A DNA stretch of 64,000 bases from Xylophilus sp. GOD-11R (GCF_033546935.1 NZ_CP137854.1:3596001-3660000), one strand, 5' to 3'. Positions 1-9,418 are shown, counted from the stretch's first letter. Numbers and translations are program-made. The notes: a model not told the origin generated them from the sequence alone.

Positions 1-1021
1 CCAGGTCGCCGTCCTGGAAGGCGCGGCCCAGCACCTTGAGCCGGGCGTTCGAGGCCAGCACGATGTTGGTCGCCAGCACCGTGATGTGCGCCTGCACGAA
101 GGCGCGGTAGTCGAGCGGCGGCGGCGACGCGTCGATCACCTCGTGACCCAGCGCACGGCAGAGCGCGGCCGCCTTCTCGACGGCGGCCAGGCATTCGGCG
201 GCCACCGGCATGTTCTCGAAGGCGGTGCGCCACACCAGCACCCGCATGCGTCTGGACGGTCGCTCGGTGATCGCGTTCAGGTAGGTGCCGGCACCGGTCG
301 GCGCGGCATAAGGCGAGCCGTCTTCCCAGCCGCCGATGCCGTCCATGGCGGCGGCGCTGTCGCGCACCGTGCGGCTCAGCACGCCGTCGCAGGCCAGGCC
401 GCCCCAGCCCTCGCCCTTGATCGGGCCCATGGGCACCAGGCCACGCGTCGGCTTGAGGCCGAACAGGCCGCAGCAGGCCGCGGGAATGCGGATGGAGCCG
501 CCGCCGTCGCTGCCGTGCGCGATCGGCACGATGCCGGCGGCCACCGCCGCCGCCGCGCCACCGCTGGAGCCGCCGGGTGAGCGGGTGCGGTCCCAGGGAT
601 TGAGCGTGGCGCCGCCGTTCTGCACCGCTTCGGTGGTCGGGGCCATGCACAGTTCGGGCACGGTGGTGCGCGCGAAGGGGATGAAGCCCAGCTGGTCGAA
701 GCGGCCGATCAGCGTGGCGTCCTGCGCGGCGCGGGCGTCGGCGAAAAGCCGCGAGCCGTTGCTCGACGGAAAGCGCAGCGAGGCCAGGCCCGAGTCCTTG
801 AGCAGGAACGGAATGCCGCCGAACGCGCCGCGCGGCCTCCAGTCGTCCGCCAGTGCCTGGCTTTCGTCGTAGCGCTCGTAGCGGATGGCGTTGAGCGCGG
901 CACCCCGGGTGCGCGCCAGGCCGATGGCGATGGCCATCAGCTCCGAAGAGCTGACGTCGCCGCTGCGCAGCAGTCCGGCCAGAGCGAGCCCGTCGAGGCC
1001 CAGGTATTCGTCGTCCCGCAT
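1..1021 (-). CDS. Amidase-signature family hydrolase (3' end beyond window)
   Basis: Hydrolyses a C-N amide bond; the substrate is not visible. The frame is open from the start codon to the window edge, so about 340 codons are seen and roughly 100 are missing. The Ser-cisSer-Lys triad of the family is present: Lys75 (FLLKDSG), Ser152 (SPGGSSGG) and Ser176 (SDGGGSIR). I chose the ATG at 1021 because an AGGGA lies about 9 nt upstream; an in-frame ATG at 1039 has no visible ribosome site. The gene is divergent from the Liv-type transporter operon and shares its 311-bp control region, so it probably belongs to the same catabolic unit. It could act on the product of the imidase-like enzyme at 7357 (inference). 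Confidence 0.9.
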   Translation of the reverse strand, partial: MRDDEYLGLDGLALAGLLRSGDVSSSELMAIAIGLARTRGAALNAIRYERYDESQALADDWRPRGAFGGIPFLLKDSGLASLRFPSSNGSRLFADARAAQDATLIGRFDQLGFIPFARTTVPELCMAPTTEAVQNGGATLNPWDRTRSPGGSSGGAAAAVAAGIVPIAHGSDGGGSIRIPAACCGLFGLKPTRGLVPMGPIKGEGWGGLACDGVLSRTVRDSAAAMDGIGGWEDGSPYAAPTGAGTYLNAITERPSRRMRVLVWRTAFENMPVAAECLAAVEKAAALCRALGHEVIDASPPPLDYRAFVQAHITVLATNIVLASNARLKVLGRAFQDGDL

Positions 1022-1114
1022 GAAGCGATTTCCCTGCATGAGTTGGGTGATGGAGAGATGCCGTCGGCGCCGACTTCCGGCCACCGTGGCATGCGAAATG
1101 CTTGAACCGTATCG

Positions 1115-1167
1115 TATCGCAGAGCGATTCGAACGTTTCCCTTAAAAATATGATCGACGTTTTTAAG
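1115..1167. promoter_or_regulatory. Operator-like inverted repeats in the divergent control region
   Basis: Two perfect inverted repeats lie between the divergent amidase and transporter genes: ATCGC-AGA-GCGAT at 1115-1127, and CTTAAAAA/TTTTTAAG at 1141-1148 and 1160-1167 (11-nt spacer). A third, GCACG-TTTT-CGTGC, sits at 1222-1235 just upstream of the -35 box. The tract is much richer in A+T than the flanking genes. The IclR regulator at 9842 is the obvious candidate ligand, but this is inferred from position only. Confidence 0.45.
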
Positions 1168-1250
1168 AAGGCTGTCAAAAGAGGAATCAACTTCTTTTTT
1201 CAACCCAAAAAAGGGCATGCACGCACGTTTTCGTGCCCATGAAAAGAAGC

Positions 1251-1278
1251 TTGACACCGCCGGATGACGTTTCATAAT
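1251..1278 (+). promoter_or_regulatory. Sigma-70 promoter of the catabolic/transport operon
   Basis: A perfect -35 box TTGACA (1251-1256) is followed after 16 bp by CATAAT (1273-1278), one mismatch from the -10 consensus. Transcription would begin near 1285, leaving a leader of about 50 nt before the receptor gene at 1333. It is the clearest housekeeping promoter in the window. Confidence 0.7.
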
Positions 1279-1332
1279 AAATTTAGTCGTATCTGACAGC
1301 AATACGTTTAACCCAACCCGTTCGGAGCTTTT

Positions 1333-2481
1333 ATGTCCACGTTTTCCCGTCGCCAGATGCTCAGCGTCATCGGAGCCAGCGTCGCCGCACCCGCCGTCGT
1401 GCGGGCGCAGGACACCTCGCCCATCAAGATCGGCGGCATGCTGCCGCTTTCCGGTCCGGCCGCCATCGAGGGCGCGCAGGTGCGCAAGGGCTATGAGTTC
1501 GCGGTGGCCGAGGCCAATGCGCGCGGTGGTGTGTTCGGCCGCAAGATCGAACTGGTGCTGGAAGACGACGAAGGCAACGCCACCAAGGGCGTGAACGCGG
1601 TGCGCAAGCTGATCGAGCGCGACAAGGTGCCGTTCATCATCGGCACCTACCCCACCGCCGTGTGCGTAGCCGCGACCAAGGTGGCACGCGAATACAAGGT
1701 GGCGATGATCTCCGGCGGCTCCACCGCCGTGGCCGGCACCGACGCCAACACCGTCGGCGACCCGTGGTTCTTCCGCCCCTGGACCGACAGCAACGGCCAG
1801 GGCGCCGACACCGCCAAGGCCATCGTCCACCAATTCCACGGCAAGAAGGTCGCGATCATTCACGACCTCACCAACTATGGCGTGACCCTGGCCGACCAGG
1901 CCGCGGCCATCGTGCCCAAGGAAGGCAGCACCATCGTCGCCCGCGAAGGTTTCAACGCCGGCGAGAAGGACTTCTCCACCCTGCTGACCCGCCTGCGCAC
2001 CCTGCGCCCGGACGTGGTCTATGTGGCGGGCTGGGCCGGCGACGGCGCGACCATCGTGCGCCAGGCCGCAGAAGTCGGCCTGCGGGCCCAGTTCATCGGC
2101 TCGGGCTCCATGCTCTCCGACGACTTCATCAAGCTGGCAGGCCCCGCTTCCGAAGGCTTCGCCGTGGCCACGCTGTACGAGGCGACCACGCCCAACAAGG
2201 TCGGCCGGGCCTTCGGCGAACGCTTCAAGGCGGTCTACAAGCACGAAGCCGGCACGCTCAACTCGCTGGGCTTCGACTCCACCTCCATCGGCATCGAGGC
2301 GATGCGCCGCGTCGGCCGCCCGGACAGCGCCGCCATCCAGCAAATGATCAAGGGCGGCATGAAGGACTTCCCGCTGGTGCAAGGCCCCGACGGCACCACC
2401 GCCGCCTTCGACGACAAGGGCGGCGTGACCTTCCCGATGTTCATCGCCATCGTCAAGAACGGCAAGCGCACGCTTTCCTGA
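1333..2481 (+). CDS. Branched-chain-amino-acid-type ABC receptor (LivK family)
   Basis: Periplasmic solute receptor of the type 1 periplasmic-binding fold that delivers an amino-acid-like, amide or aromatic ligand to the permeases encoded downstream. The 382-residue length is typical. The N terminus carries twin arginines (SRRQMLSVIG) and a VRA-Q cleavage site near residue 25, suggesting Tat or Sec export. The mature protein begins with the family hallmark IKIGGMLPLSGPAA. It is first gene of the operon, 20 bp before the permease, which is usual when receptor mRNA is made in excess. LivK-family receptors bind very varied ligands, so leucine should not be assumed. Confidence 0.93.
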   Translation: MSTFSRRQMLSVIGASVAAPAVVRAQDTSPIKIGGMLPLSGPAAIEGAQVRKGYEFAVAEANARGGVFGRKIELVLEDDEGNATKGVNAVRKLIERDKVPFIIGTYPTAVCVAATKVAREYKVAMISGGSTAVAGTDANTVGDPWFFRPWTDSNGQGADTAKAIVHQFHGKKVAIIHDLTNYGVTLADQAAAIVPKEGSTIVAREGFNAGEKDFSTLLTRLRTLRPDVVYVAGWAGDGATIVRQAAEVGLRAQFIGSGSMLSDDFIKLAGPASEGFAVATLYEATTPNKVGRAFGERFKAVYKHEAGTLNSLGFDSTSIGIEAMRRVGRPDSAAIQQMIKGGMKDFPLVQGPDGTTAAFDDKGGVTFPMFIAIVKNGKRTLS

Positions 2482-2501
2482 ACCGAGCCGGGACTTCAAC
2501 T

Positions 2502-3374
2502 GTGGATCTGTTCCTCCAATACCTGGCCAACGGGATCGTCGTGGGCAGCAGCTACGCGCTCGTCGCGGTCGGGCTGACCCTGGTCTTCGGCATCCTGGGC
2601 GTCGTCAACTTCGCGCATGGCGAGTTCTACATGCTCGGGGCCTATGCGGGCCTCACCGCCATCACCGTCTTCCACGTGCCGCTGCCGGTGGCGGTGGCGG
2701 CGGTGATCGTGGTGTCGGCCCTGCTGGGCTGGGGGGCGGAAGTGATACTGCACGGTCCCCTGAAGAACCGCGATGCAACGAGCTCCATCATCTCGTCCTT
2801 CGGCCTGGCCGTGGTGCTGCAGAACGCCGCGCTGATCTGGATCGGCCCGGAGCCGCAACTGCTGCAGACCTCGCTGTCGGCGATTCCCGTGGAGATCGGC
2901 CCGGTCTTCATGCCGCTGCAGCGGCTGATGCTGCCGATCGCCACCGCGGTGCTGCTGGTCGCGCTGCACCTGGTGCTGCGCTACACCTGGACCGGCCGAA
3001 GCCTGCGTGCCATGGCCCAGCACGGCACCGTGGCGCGCCTGTGCGGCGTGCGCATCAAGCGGGTGGCGATCGTCACCTTCATGGTGGCAGCGGCCCTCGC
3101 GGGCGTGGCCGGTTTCCTGATGTCCTCGGTCTACATGGTGCATCCGCTGATCGGCAACATGATAGTGCTCAAGGCCTTCACCGTCGTCATCCTGGGCGGC
3201 ATGGGCCAGATCGGCGGCGCGGCGGCTGCCGGCATCCTGCTGGGCATCACCGAGTCGATGACCTCGGCCTATCTCGACAACGGCCTGCGCGACATCGTCG
3301 GCTTCGTCATCGTGATCGTGGTGCTGCTGGTGCGGCCCAACGGTCTGTTCGGCCGGAAGGCGGACCGCTCATGA
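2502..3374 (+). CDS. livH: ABC transporter inner-membrane permease, LivH family
   Basis: Inner-membrane subunit of the high-affinity uptake system. The 290-residue protein is almost entirely hydrophobic, with an N-terminal segment YLANGIVVGSSYALVAVG typical of LivH and a conserved helix around FGILGVVNFAHGEFYMLG. The start is the GTG at 2502, which gives the usual LivH N terminus; the frame stays open upstream only as an accident of G+C richness. Its stop overlaps the next ATG (ATGA), so translation of livH and livM is coupled. Confidence 0.94.
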   Translation: MDLFLQYLANGIVVGSSYALVAVGLTLVFGILGVVNFAHGEFYMLGAYAGLTAITVFHVPLPVAVAAVIVVSALLGWGAEVILHGPLKNRDATSSIISSFGLAVVLQNAALIWIGPEPQLLQTSLSAIPVEIGPVFMPLQRLMLPIATAVLLVALHLVLRYTWTGRSLRAMAQHGTVARLCGVRIKRVAIVTFMVAAALAGVAGFLMSSVYMVHPLIGNMIVLKAFTVVILGGMGQIGGAAAAGILLGITESMTSAYLDNGLRDIVGFVIVIVVLLVRPNGLFGRKADRS

Positions 3375-4327
3375 AACAACCTGTCATCGCCTTTTCGGTC
3401 GGCGCGGTCGCGCTGGTGGTCCTGCTGGTGGCCGCGCCCTTCGCGGCCGGCGGCTACGAAACCAACGTGCTGCTGCAGGCCCTGCTCTACACCATGCTCA
3501 CGGTGAGCCTGAACCTGGTGGCGGGCTACGCCGGCCAGTTCTCGTTCTCGCACGGCGCCTTCTACGGCATCGGCGCCTACACCACGGCCATCATGGGCCG
3601 CGACCTCGGCACCGGCTTCTGGATCAACCTGCCCGCGGGCATCGTCGTGGCCGGCCTGTTCGGCCTGCTGCTCGGCATTCCGGCGTTGCGGCTCAAGGGC
3701 CACTTCCTGGCGATCGTCACCATCGCCTTCCAGAGCATCGTCTACCTCACGCTGACCCAGTGGGTGTCGGTGACCGGCGGGCAGAACGGCATCGCGGTGC
3801 CGCACATCGGCGCGGTCGGCTTCGGCGGCCACACGCTGTTGGGCATCACCACCCTGCGCGGCTACTACTGGCTGGCCTTGGTGATGACCGCCATCGTGCT
3901 GTTCGTCTCCTGGCGCCTGGTGCGCTCGCGCATCGGTCGCGAATGGATCGCCGTGCGCGACGACGAAACCCTGGCCGGCGCCGTCGGCCTCGACACCATG
4001 CGCGCCAAGTTGCTGGCCTTCGTCATCTCGGCGGCCATGGCGGGTGCGGCCGGCGTGCTGTCGGCCCACGTCATGCAGGGCGTGACGCCGGACGACTTCA
4101 CCATCTGGATCTCCTGCTCGGTGGTCGCGATGATGGTCGTCGGCGGCCGCGGCACCTTCGTGGGCCCGGTGCTCGGCGCCCTGCTGCTGACCCTGCTGCC
4201 CGAGTTCCTCGGCGGCCTGGCGCAGTACAAGATGCTGATCTTCGGCGTGCTGCTGGTGCTGGCCATCACCCTGGTGCCCGAAGGCATCGTAGGCCGCGTG
4301 CGGCAGCGGCGCGGAGGTGCACGATGA
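3371..4327 (+). CDS. livM: ABC transporter inner-membrane permease, LivM family
   Basis: Second membrane subunit (318 residues), pairing with LivH to form the channel. Hydrophobic helices alternate with the family segment GYAGQFSFSHGAFYGIGAY and the cytoplasmic ATPase-contact region around VRDDETLAGAVGLD. The start overlaps livH by 4 bp and the stop overlaps livG by 4 bp, consistent with equal synthesis of the transporter parts. Confidence 0.94.
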   Translation: MKQPVIAFSVGAVALVVLLVAAPFAAGGYETNVLLQALLYTMLTVSLNLVAGYAGQFSFSHGAFYGIGAYTTAIMGRDLGTGFWINLPAGIVVAGLFGLLLGIPALRLKGHFLAIVTIAFQSIVYLTLTQWVSVTGGQNGIAVPHIGAVGFGGHTLLGITTLRGYYWLALVMTAIVLFVSWRLVRSRIGREWIAVRDDETLAGAVGLDTMRAKLLAFVISAAMAGAAGVLSAHVMQGVTPDDFTIWISCSVVAMMVVGGRGTFVGPVLGALLLTLLPEFLGGLAQYKMLIFGVLLVLAITLVPEGIVGRVRQRRGGAR

Positions 4328-5130
4328 GCGCCACCGGCACCGCCACCCCCGTGCTGCAGGCCAGCAACATCGTGCGCCGCTTCGGTGGCGTGGTCGCGGT
4401 CAACGACGCCAGCCTCACCGTCGGCGAGCGCGAGATCGTCGGCCTGATCGGGCCCAACGGCTCGGGCAAGTCGACCATGGTCAACATGGTCACCGGCGAG
4501 CAGCAGGTCAATGCCGGCACCATGCGTTTCGCAGGCCAGGACATCACCGCCCTGCCCGCCTGGAAACGCGCCCGGCTGGGCATGGCGCGCAGCTTCCAGA
4601 TGCTGCGGCTGTTCGGCTCGCTCAGCGTGCAGGAGAACCTGCTGCTGGCCCACCACACCCGCATGCGTCACAGCGCCTTCGCCAGCTTTCTGGGTCGCAA
4701 GGCGGCCCAGGCCGAGGAACGCCGCGTGCTCGAACGCGCCCGCGAGCTGCTCGCCTGGTTCGACCTGGAAGCCTTCGCCGACAAGCCGGTCTCGGGCATG
4801 TCCATCGGCCAGCAGCGCATGGTGGAGCTCGCCCGCGGCCTGATCGCCGAGCCCAGGCTCTTCGTGCTCGACGAGCCCGCCGCCGGCCTGTCGCCGCCCA
4901 ACGTCGACCGGCTGATGGTGCTCATCCAGCGCATGCGCGACGAGTTCGGCATGAGCATCCTGCTGGTCGAGCACGACATGCGGGTGGTGCGCGAACTCTG
5001 CGACCACGTCGTGGTGCTGGACTCGGGCAACACCATCGCCCGGGGCGAGCCCGAGGTGGTGGTGGCTGACCCGAAAGTGATCGAGGCCTATATCGGATCT
5101 GGATGGAATCGCCGTGCTAAAGCTCAATGA
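4324..5130 (+). CDS. livG: ABC transporter ATPase, LivG family
   Basis: Cytoplasmic ATP-binding subunit, 268 residues. Walker A GPNGSGKST lies near residues 43-51, a LivG-type signature MSIGQQRMVELA near 160, and Walker B LFVLDEPAAGL near 180, followed by the switch histidine in LVEHDM. The C terminus carries the LivG-typical tail after VIEAYIGSGW. It overlaps livM by 4 bp and livF by 17 bp. Confidence 0.94.
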   Translation: MSATGTATPVLQASNIVRRFGGVVAVNDASLTVGEREIVGLIGPNGSGKSTMVNMVTGEQQVNAGTMRFAGQDITALPAWKRARLGMARSFQMLRLFGSLSVQENLLLAHHTRMRHSAFASFLGRKAAQAEERRVLERARELLAWFDLEAFADKPVSGMSIGQQRMVELARGLIAEPRLFVLDEPAAGLSPPNVDRLMVLIQRMRDEFGMSILLVEHDMRVVRELCDHVVVLDSGNTIARGEPEVVVADPKVIEAYIGSGWNRRAKAQ

Positions 5131-5833
5131 CATCGTGGCCGGCTACGGCCGCACCCGCATCCTGCACGGGGTGAGCCTGGAAGTGCCCCAGGGCGGCCTG
5201 GTCGCCCTGCTCGGCGGCAACGGCACCGGCAAGTCGACGCTGCTCAAGACCATCGTCGGCCTGGTGCGCGCGCAGGAGGGCTCGGTGGAGCTGGCCGGCC
5301 GCAACATCAACGACGTGCCCACCGAGAACCGCGCCACGCTCGGCCTCTCGCTGGTGCCCCAGGGCAAGGAAGTCTTCGCCGCGATGAGCGTGCACGAGAA
5401 CCTGCTGATGGGCGCCTACCACCGGCGCGCCGACAAGGCCGGTATCGCCGACGACATCGAGTCCGTCTACCAGCGCTTCAAGCGCCTGCGCGAGCGCCGC
5501 CAGGTGCCCGCCGGCATGCTGTCGGGCGGCGAGCGGCAGATGCTCTCCATCGGCCGCTCGCTGATGGCGCGGCCCAGCATGCTGCTGCTCGACGAGCCCT
5601 CGGCCGCGCTCGCGCCCAAGGTGGTCGAGGAGATCGCCGACCACATCCTGGCGCTGCGCCAGACCGGCCTGACCTTTCTGCTGGTGGAGCAGAACGTGGG
5701 CATGGCCCTGGACATCGCCGACCACATCCACGTGATCCGTGGCGGGCGCATCGCCTACCAGCGCGAGGTCGGCGACGGCATCGCGATGGAAGAGCTGCGC
5801 GAGTTCTACCTCGGAGGAAAAGAACATGCCTGA
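5114..5833 (+). CDS. livF: ABC transporter ATPase, LivF family
   Basis: Second ATP-binding subunit, 239 residues, starting at GTG 5114 inside the end of livG. Walker A is GGNGTGKST, the signature LSGGERQMLSIGRS and Walker B MLLLDEPSAAL, all intact. With livG it forms the heterodimeric motor of the importer. Its end overlaps the next gene by 8 bp, so the transporter and the catabolic enzymes are on one transcript. Confidence 0.94.
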   Translation: MLKLNDIVAGYGRTRILHGVSLEVPQGGLVALLGGNGTGKSTLLKTIVGLVRAQEGSVELAGRNINDVPTENRATLGLSLVPQGKEVFAAMSVHENLLMGAYHRRADKAGIADDIESVYQRFKRLRERRQVPAGMLSGGERQMLSIGRSLMARPSMLLLDEPSAALAPKVVEEIADHILALRQTGLTFLLVEQNVGMALDIADHIHVIRGGRIAYQREVGDGIAMEELREFYLGGKEHA

Positions 5834-6590
5834 TCGTTTCACCGGCCGCATCGCGGCCATCACCGGCGCGGCCAGCGGTCTGGGCCGCGCCACCGCCCTC
5901 ATGCTGGCGCAGGAAGGCGCCCGCATGATGCTGTTCGACCGCGACGCGGCCGGCCTGGCGATCACCGCCGAGGGCTGCCCCGGCTCGATCACGCTGGTGG
6001 GCGACGCCACCTCGGCGGCCGACCTCGAGCGCGCCGCCGCCCTGGCCCGGACCGAGCTCGGTCCGGTCGAGTTCCTGGTGCCGGCCGCCGGCGTGCTCGG
6101 CCCGGCCAAGCCGGCGATCGAGCTGGAAGAGGAAGAGTGGGACCGCCTCTTCGCCATCAACGTCAAGGGTCCGTGGCTCGCGGCGCGCGCCTTCATTCCG
6201 CAGATGCGCGAGATCGGCCAAGGCTCCATCGTGCTGTTCTCGTCCACCGCCGGCCTGGTCGGCTCGCCTTTCCTGTCGGCCTACTCGGCCTCCAAGGGCG
6301 CGGTGACCATGCTCACCCGCAGCCTGGCGCTCAACCACGCGGCCGAAAACATCCGCGTCAATTGCGTCTGCCCCGGCACCATCAACGGACCGATGTCGCA
6401 GGCGAGCTTCGCGCTGGCCGGCGAAGGCGAGGCGCAGCTGGCGCGCGCGGCGGTGATGAAGTCGCGCATTCCCATGAACCGCTTCGGCGAGCCCGACGAG
6501 ATCGCGGCGGCCGTGCTGTATTTCCTCAGCGACGCGGCCGGCTTCACCACCGGCGCGGCCCTGCCGATCGACGGAGGCCGCGTTGCCTGA
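5826..6590 (+). CDS. SDR-family oxidoreductase (first of two)
   Basis: NAD(P)-dependent short-chain dehydrogenase/reductase of 254 residues. It has the Rossmann motif TGAASGLG near residue 13 and the catalytic Tyr-x3-Lys in AYSASK, with the partner Ser in FSSTAG. The usual NNAG motif is replaced by PAAG, a conservative departure. A strong AGGAAAAGAAC ribosome region precedes ATG 5826, and the gene overlaps livF by 8 bp. It probably oxidises or reduces a hydroxyl/keto group in the degraded compound; the substrate cannot be read from the sequence. Confidence 0.9.
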   Translation: MPDRFTGRIAAITGAASGLGRATALMLAQEGARMMLFDRDAAGLAITAEGCPGSITLVGDATSAADLERAAALARTELGPVEFLVPAAGVLGPAKPAIELEEEEWDRLFAINVKGPWLAARAFIPQMREIGQGSIVLFSSTAGLVGSPFLSAYSASKGAVTMLTRSLALNHAAENIRVNCVCPGTINGPMSQASFALAGEGEAQLARAAVMKSRIPMNRFGEPDEIAAAVLYFLSDAAGFTTGAALPIDGGRVA

Positions 6591-7341
6591 TCCCACCCGT
6601 TTCCAGGGCAAGGTCGCCATTGTCACGGGTGCCGCGCGTGGCATCGGCGCGGCCTGCGCCCGTCGTTTCGCCAGCGAGGGCGGCTCGGTGCTCTGCGTCG
6701 ATCTGCTGGAAGAGGTGAAGGACTTCGCCGCGTCCATCGGCGGCGTCGGCCTGTGCCTGAGCGTGGCCGAACGCGGTGCCGGCGAGCGTATCGCGCAGGC
6801 CGCGCTCACCGCATTCGGTCGCATCGACATCCTGGTCAACAACGCCGGCGTGGGCGGCTCCAAGCGGCTCGAACTCTCGAGCGACGAACTCATCGACCGC
6901 ATCATCGACATCGACCTGTCGGCCATGCTGCGCGTCACCCGCGACGTCATGGCCCACATGACCCGGCCGGGCGGGCGCATCGTCAACGTGTCCTCGCTGT
7001 TCGGCCTGGTCGGCTATCCCGGCACCACCGCGTATTCCGCGGCCAAGGGCGGCGTGGCGCACTTCACCCGGCAGCTCGCCGGCGAGCTGGCACCCGAGGG
7101 CATTCTGGTCAACGCGGTCGCGCCCGGCGTGGTCGCCACTTCCATGACCGAGGACTTCCTGAAGAACGAGCGCTACCAGCGCCTGATGGTGCAGCCCACC
7201 CCGGTCGGCCGGGTCGGCACGCCCGAGGAGCAGGCGGCGGTCATCTGCTTCCTGGCCTCCGACGAGGCCTCCTTCGTGGCCGGCGCGGTCATCCCCACCG
7301 ACGGGGGCTATACCGCCGCCCGCCATCTTCCCAACGATTGA
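6583..7341 (+). CDS. SDR-family oxidoreductase (second of two)
   Basis: A 252-residue short-chain dehydrogenase with all classical motifs: TGAARGIG, NNAG, and SS...YSAAK. It starts at TTG 6583, justified by an ACGGAGG ribosome site about 9 nt upstream and the good N terminus PDPTRFQGKVAIVTG; it overlaps the first SDR gene by 8 bp. The two SDRs differ clearly in sequence, so they are consecutive steps or different stereospecificities and not a recent duplication. Confidence 0.91.
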   Translation: MPDPTRFQGKVAIVTGAARGIGAACARRFASEGGSVLCVDLLEEVKDFAASIGGVGLCLSVAERGAGERIAQAALTAFGRIDILVNNAGVGGSKRLELSSDELIDRIIDIDLSAMLRVTRDVMAHMTRPGGRIVNVSSLFGLVGYPGTTAYSAAKGGVAHFTRQLAGELAPEGILVNAVAPGVVATSMTEDFLKNERYQRLMVQPTPVGRVGTPEEQAAVICFLASDEASFVAGAVIPTDGGYTAARHLPND

Positions 7342-7356
7342 ACGCCAAGGAAAAAA

Positions 7357-8205
7357 ATGCACGACATGAGCGTCAAGTGGCCCAACGGTGCGCGGTGCGC
7401 CGTGATGCTGTCCTTCGATTTCGATGCCGAGACCCTCTGGACCTCGCGCGACCCCGCCAACGCCAACCGCCCCGGCGTGCTCAGCCAGGGCCGCTACGGT
7501 GCCAAGGTGGGCGTACCCAAGATCTGCGACACCCTGGCAGACGCCGGCGTCAAGGGCACCTTCTTCACCCCCGGCTGGACCGCGGAGAACCACACCGAGC
7601 GGCTGGAGATGATCCTGAAAGGCGGCCACGAGGTCGGCCACCACAGCTATTCGCACCGCTGGGTCAGCGACGATCCGGCCGCCGAGGTCGAGGAAATCGA
7701 GAAAGGCCTCGAAGCCCTGAAGCGCACCGTGGGCGTGGTGCCCAAGGGTTACCGCTCGCCCGCTGGCGAGGTGAGCCCCGGCCTGTTCAAGCTGCTCAAG
7801 AAGCACGACTTCCTGTACGACTCGTCCCTGATGGACGACATCAACCCCTACCGCCACACCATGGAAGACGGCTCGCCCGGCGTGATCGAGCTGCCCTGGC
7901 ATTGGAGCCTGGACGACGCGCCCTACGCGCTGTTTTCGGTGAAGAACCCGCGCGCCATCTTCACCAACCAGCACATGCTCGACGTCTACAAGGACGAGTT
8001 CCGCGAGATCTACCGCTGGGGCGGCCTCTACGACATCATCTTCCACCCGCAAGTGGTCGGCCGGCCGAGCCGCATCGCCTTGCTGCGCGAGCTGATCGCC
8101 TTCATCCGCACCTTCCCCGGCGTGTGGTTCGCCACCGGCACCGAGATCGCCACGGCCTGGTCGCAAGCCTGCGAGGGCGCCGGCGCAGCGGAGGCACGGC
8201 CATGA
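7357..8205 (+). CDS. Polysaccharide-deacetylase-fold hydrolase, imidase/PuuE-like
   Basis: A 282-residue member of the NodB/PuuE superfamily of metal-dependent C-N hydrolases. It has no signal peptide and is presumably cytoplasmic, so it is unlikely to act on cell-wall sugar. Visible motifs are the acid pair D21-F-D23, the metal-histidine motif HHSYSH (H96, H100) and RSPAGE near residue 133. Cytoplasmic relatives include cyclic-imide hydrolases, allantoinase PuuE and HpPgdA. With an amidase divergent from the same promoter region, opening of a cyclic imide followed by half-amide hydrolysis is attractive (inference). AAGGAAAAAA precedes the ATG. Confidence 0.85.
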   Translation: MHDMSVKWPNGARCAVMLSFDFDAETLWTSRDPANANRPGVLSQGRYGAKVGVPKICDTLADAGVKGTFFTPGWTAENHTERLEMILKGGHEVGHHSYSHRWVSDDPAAEVEEIEKGLEALKRTVGVVPKGYRSPAGEVSPGLFKLLKKHDFLYDSSLMDDINPYRHTMEDGSPGVIELPWHWSLDDAPYALFSVKNPRAIFTNQHMLDVYKDEFREIYRWGGLYDIIFHPQVVGRPSRIALLRELIAFIRTFPGVWFATGTEIATAWSQACEGAGAAEARP

Positions 8206-9407
8206 GCGCCCCGACGACCGCCCCCACGCCGCTCGACGTCGACCCCTACGACGACGAGGTCCTCGACACGCCCTACGCCATGCACGCCGAAGTGCGCGCC
8301 GCAGGCCCCGTCGGCTATCTCAAGCGCTACGGCATCTACGTGATGGGCCGGCACCGCGACGTGCAACCAGCCATCAAGGACTGGCAGACCTTTTCGTCCG
8401 AAGGCGGCTCGGGCCTGGCCGACATCCGCAAGCCCGACGCCTGGCGGCCGGGCAGCCCGATCGTGGAGGTCGACCCGCCGCGCCACACCCAGGTGCGTTC
8501 GGCGCTGCAGCGCATCCTGTCGCCGCAGCTCATCCGGAGCTGGCGCGAGGATTTCGAGCGCGAGGCCGAGCGCCTGGTGCTCGAACTGCTGGAGCGCCGC
8601 GACATCGACGCCGTGGAAGACATGGCCGAGACCTACGTCGCCACCACCTTCCCCGACGCGCTCGGCCTGCGCGACTCGCCCGAGCGCCGCGCCAACCTGT
8701 TCCTGCTCGGCGAGCTGAACTTCGACGCCCAAGGCCCGCGCAACGCTCGCTACGAAGCCACCCAGAAACGCGCCGACGCCATCTGGGCCTGGCACGACGC
8801 GATGATGCTGCGCGAGAACCTCACGCCCGAAGGCTTCGGCCAGAAGATCTACCAGGCCGCCGACGCCGGCCAGCTCGAACCGCATCTCGCCCCGCTGCTG
8901 GTGCGCTCCTTCCTGCGCGGCGGCCTCGACACCACCAGCAGCAGCATCTCCGCGGCCCTCTGGTACATGGCGATGGATCCGTCGCAGCTCGCCCTGCTGC
9001 GCGCCAACCCCGACCTCGCCCGCCCCGCGCTGGAAGAAGCCATGCGCATGGAAACGCCCATCCAGAGCGCCTGCCGGCAGACCACGCGCGAAGTCGAGAT
9101 CGACGGCACCGTCATCCCCCACGACAGCAAGGTGCTGATGCTGCTGGCCGCCGCCAACCGCGACCCCGACTACTGGGAGCGTCCGGACAGCTACGACATG
9201 ACCCGCTCCACGCTCGGCCATGTAGCGCTCGGCAACGGCGTGCACATGTGCATCGGCCAGATGATCGCCCGCCTCGAAGGCGAATCGGTGCTGCGCGCCG
9301 TGGCCAGACACATCGGCGCGATGGAGCTGACCGGCGAGCCGGTCCGCAAGATCAACAACAACCTGCGCAGCCTGCGGCACCTGCCGATGCGCCTCACCCC
9401 CGCCTGA
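8202..9407 (+). CDS. Cytochrome P450 (class I, bacterial)
   Basis: Haem monooxygenase of 401 residues. The I-helix has the acid-alcohol pair in GGLDTTSSS (Asp243-Thr244), the K-helix ExxR is Glu279-x-x-Arg282, and the haem loop ALGNGVHMCIG contains the thiolate ligand Cys350. The loop has Leu343 where Phe is usual, which is uncommon. There is no membrane anchor. The ferredoxin gene follows 11 bp downstream and would be the electron donor; no ferredoxin reductase is encoded nearby, so a reductase from elsewhere must serve. The gene overlaps the hydrolase by 4 bp. Confidence 0.95.
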   Translation: MSAPTTAPTPLDVDPYDDEVLDTPYAMHAEVRAAGPVGYLKRYGIYVMGRHRDVQPAIKDWQTFSSEGGSGLADIRKPDAWRPGSPIVEVDPPRHTQVRSALQRILSPQLIRSWREDFEREAERLVLELLERRDIDAVEDMAETYVATTFPDALGLRDSPERRANLFLLGELNFDAQGPRNARYEATQKRADAIWAWHDAMMLRENLTPEGFGQKIYQAADAGQLEPHLAPLLVRSFLRGGLDTTSSSISAALWYMAMDPSQLALLRANPDLARPALEEAMRMETPIQSACRQTTREVEIDGTVIPHDSKVLMLLAAANRDPDYWERPDSYDMTRSTLGHVALGNGVHMCIGQMIARLEGESVLRAVARHIGAMELTGEPVRKINNNLRSLRHLPMRLTPA

Positions 9408-9418
9408 AGAAACACGCC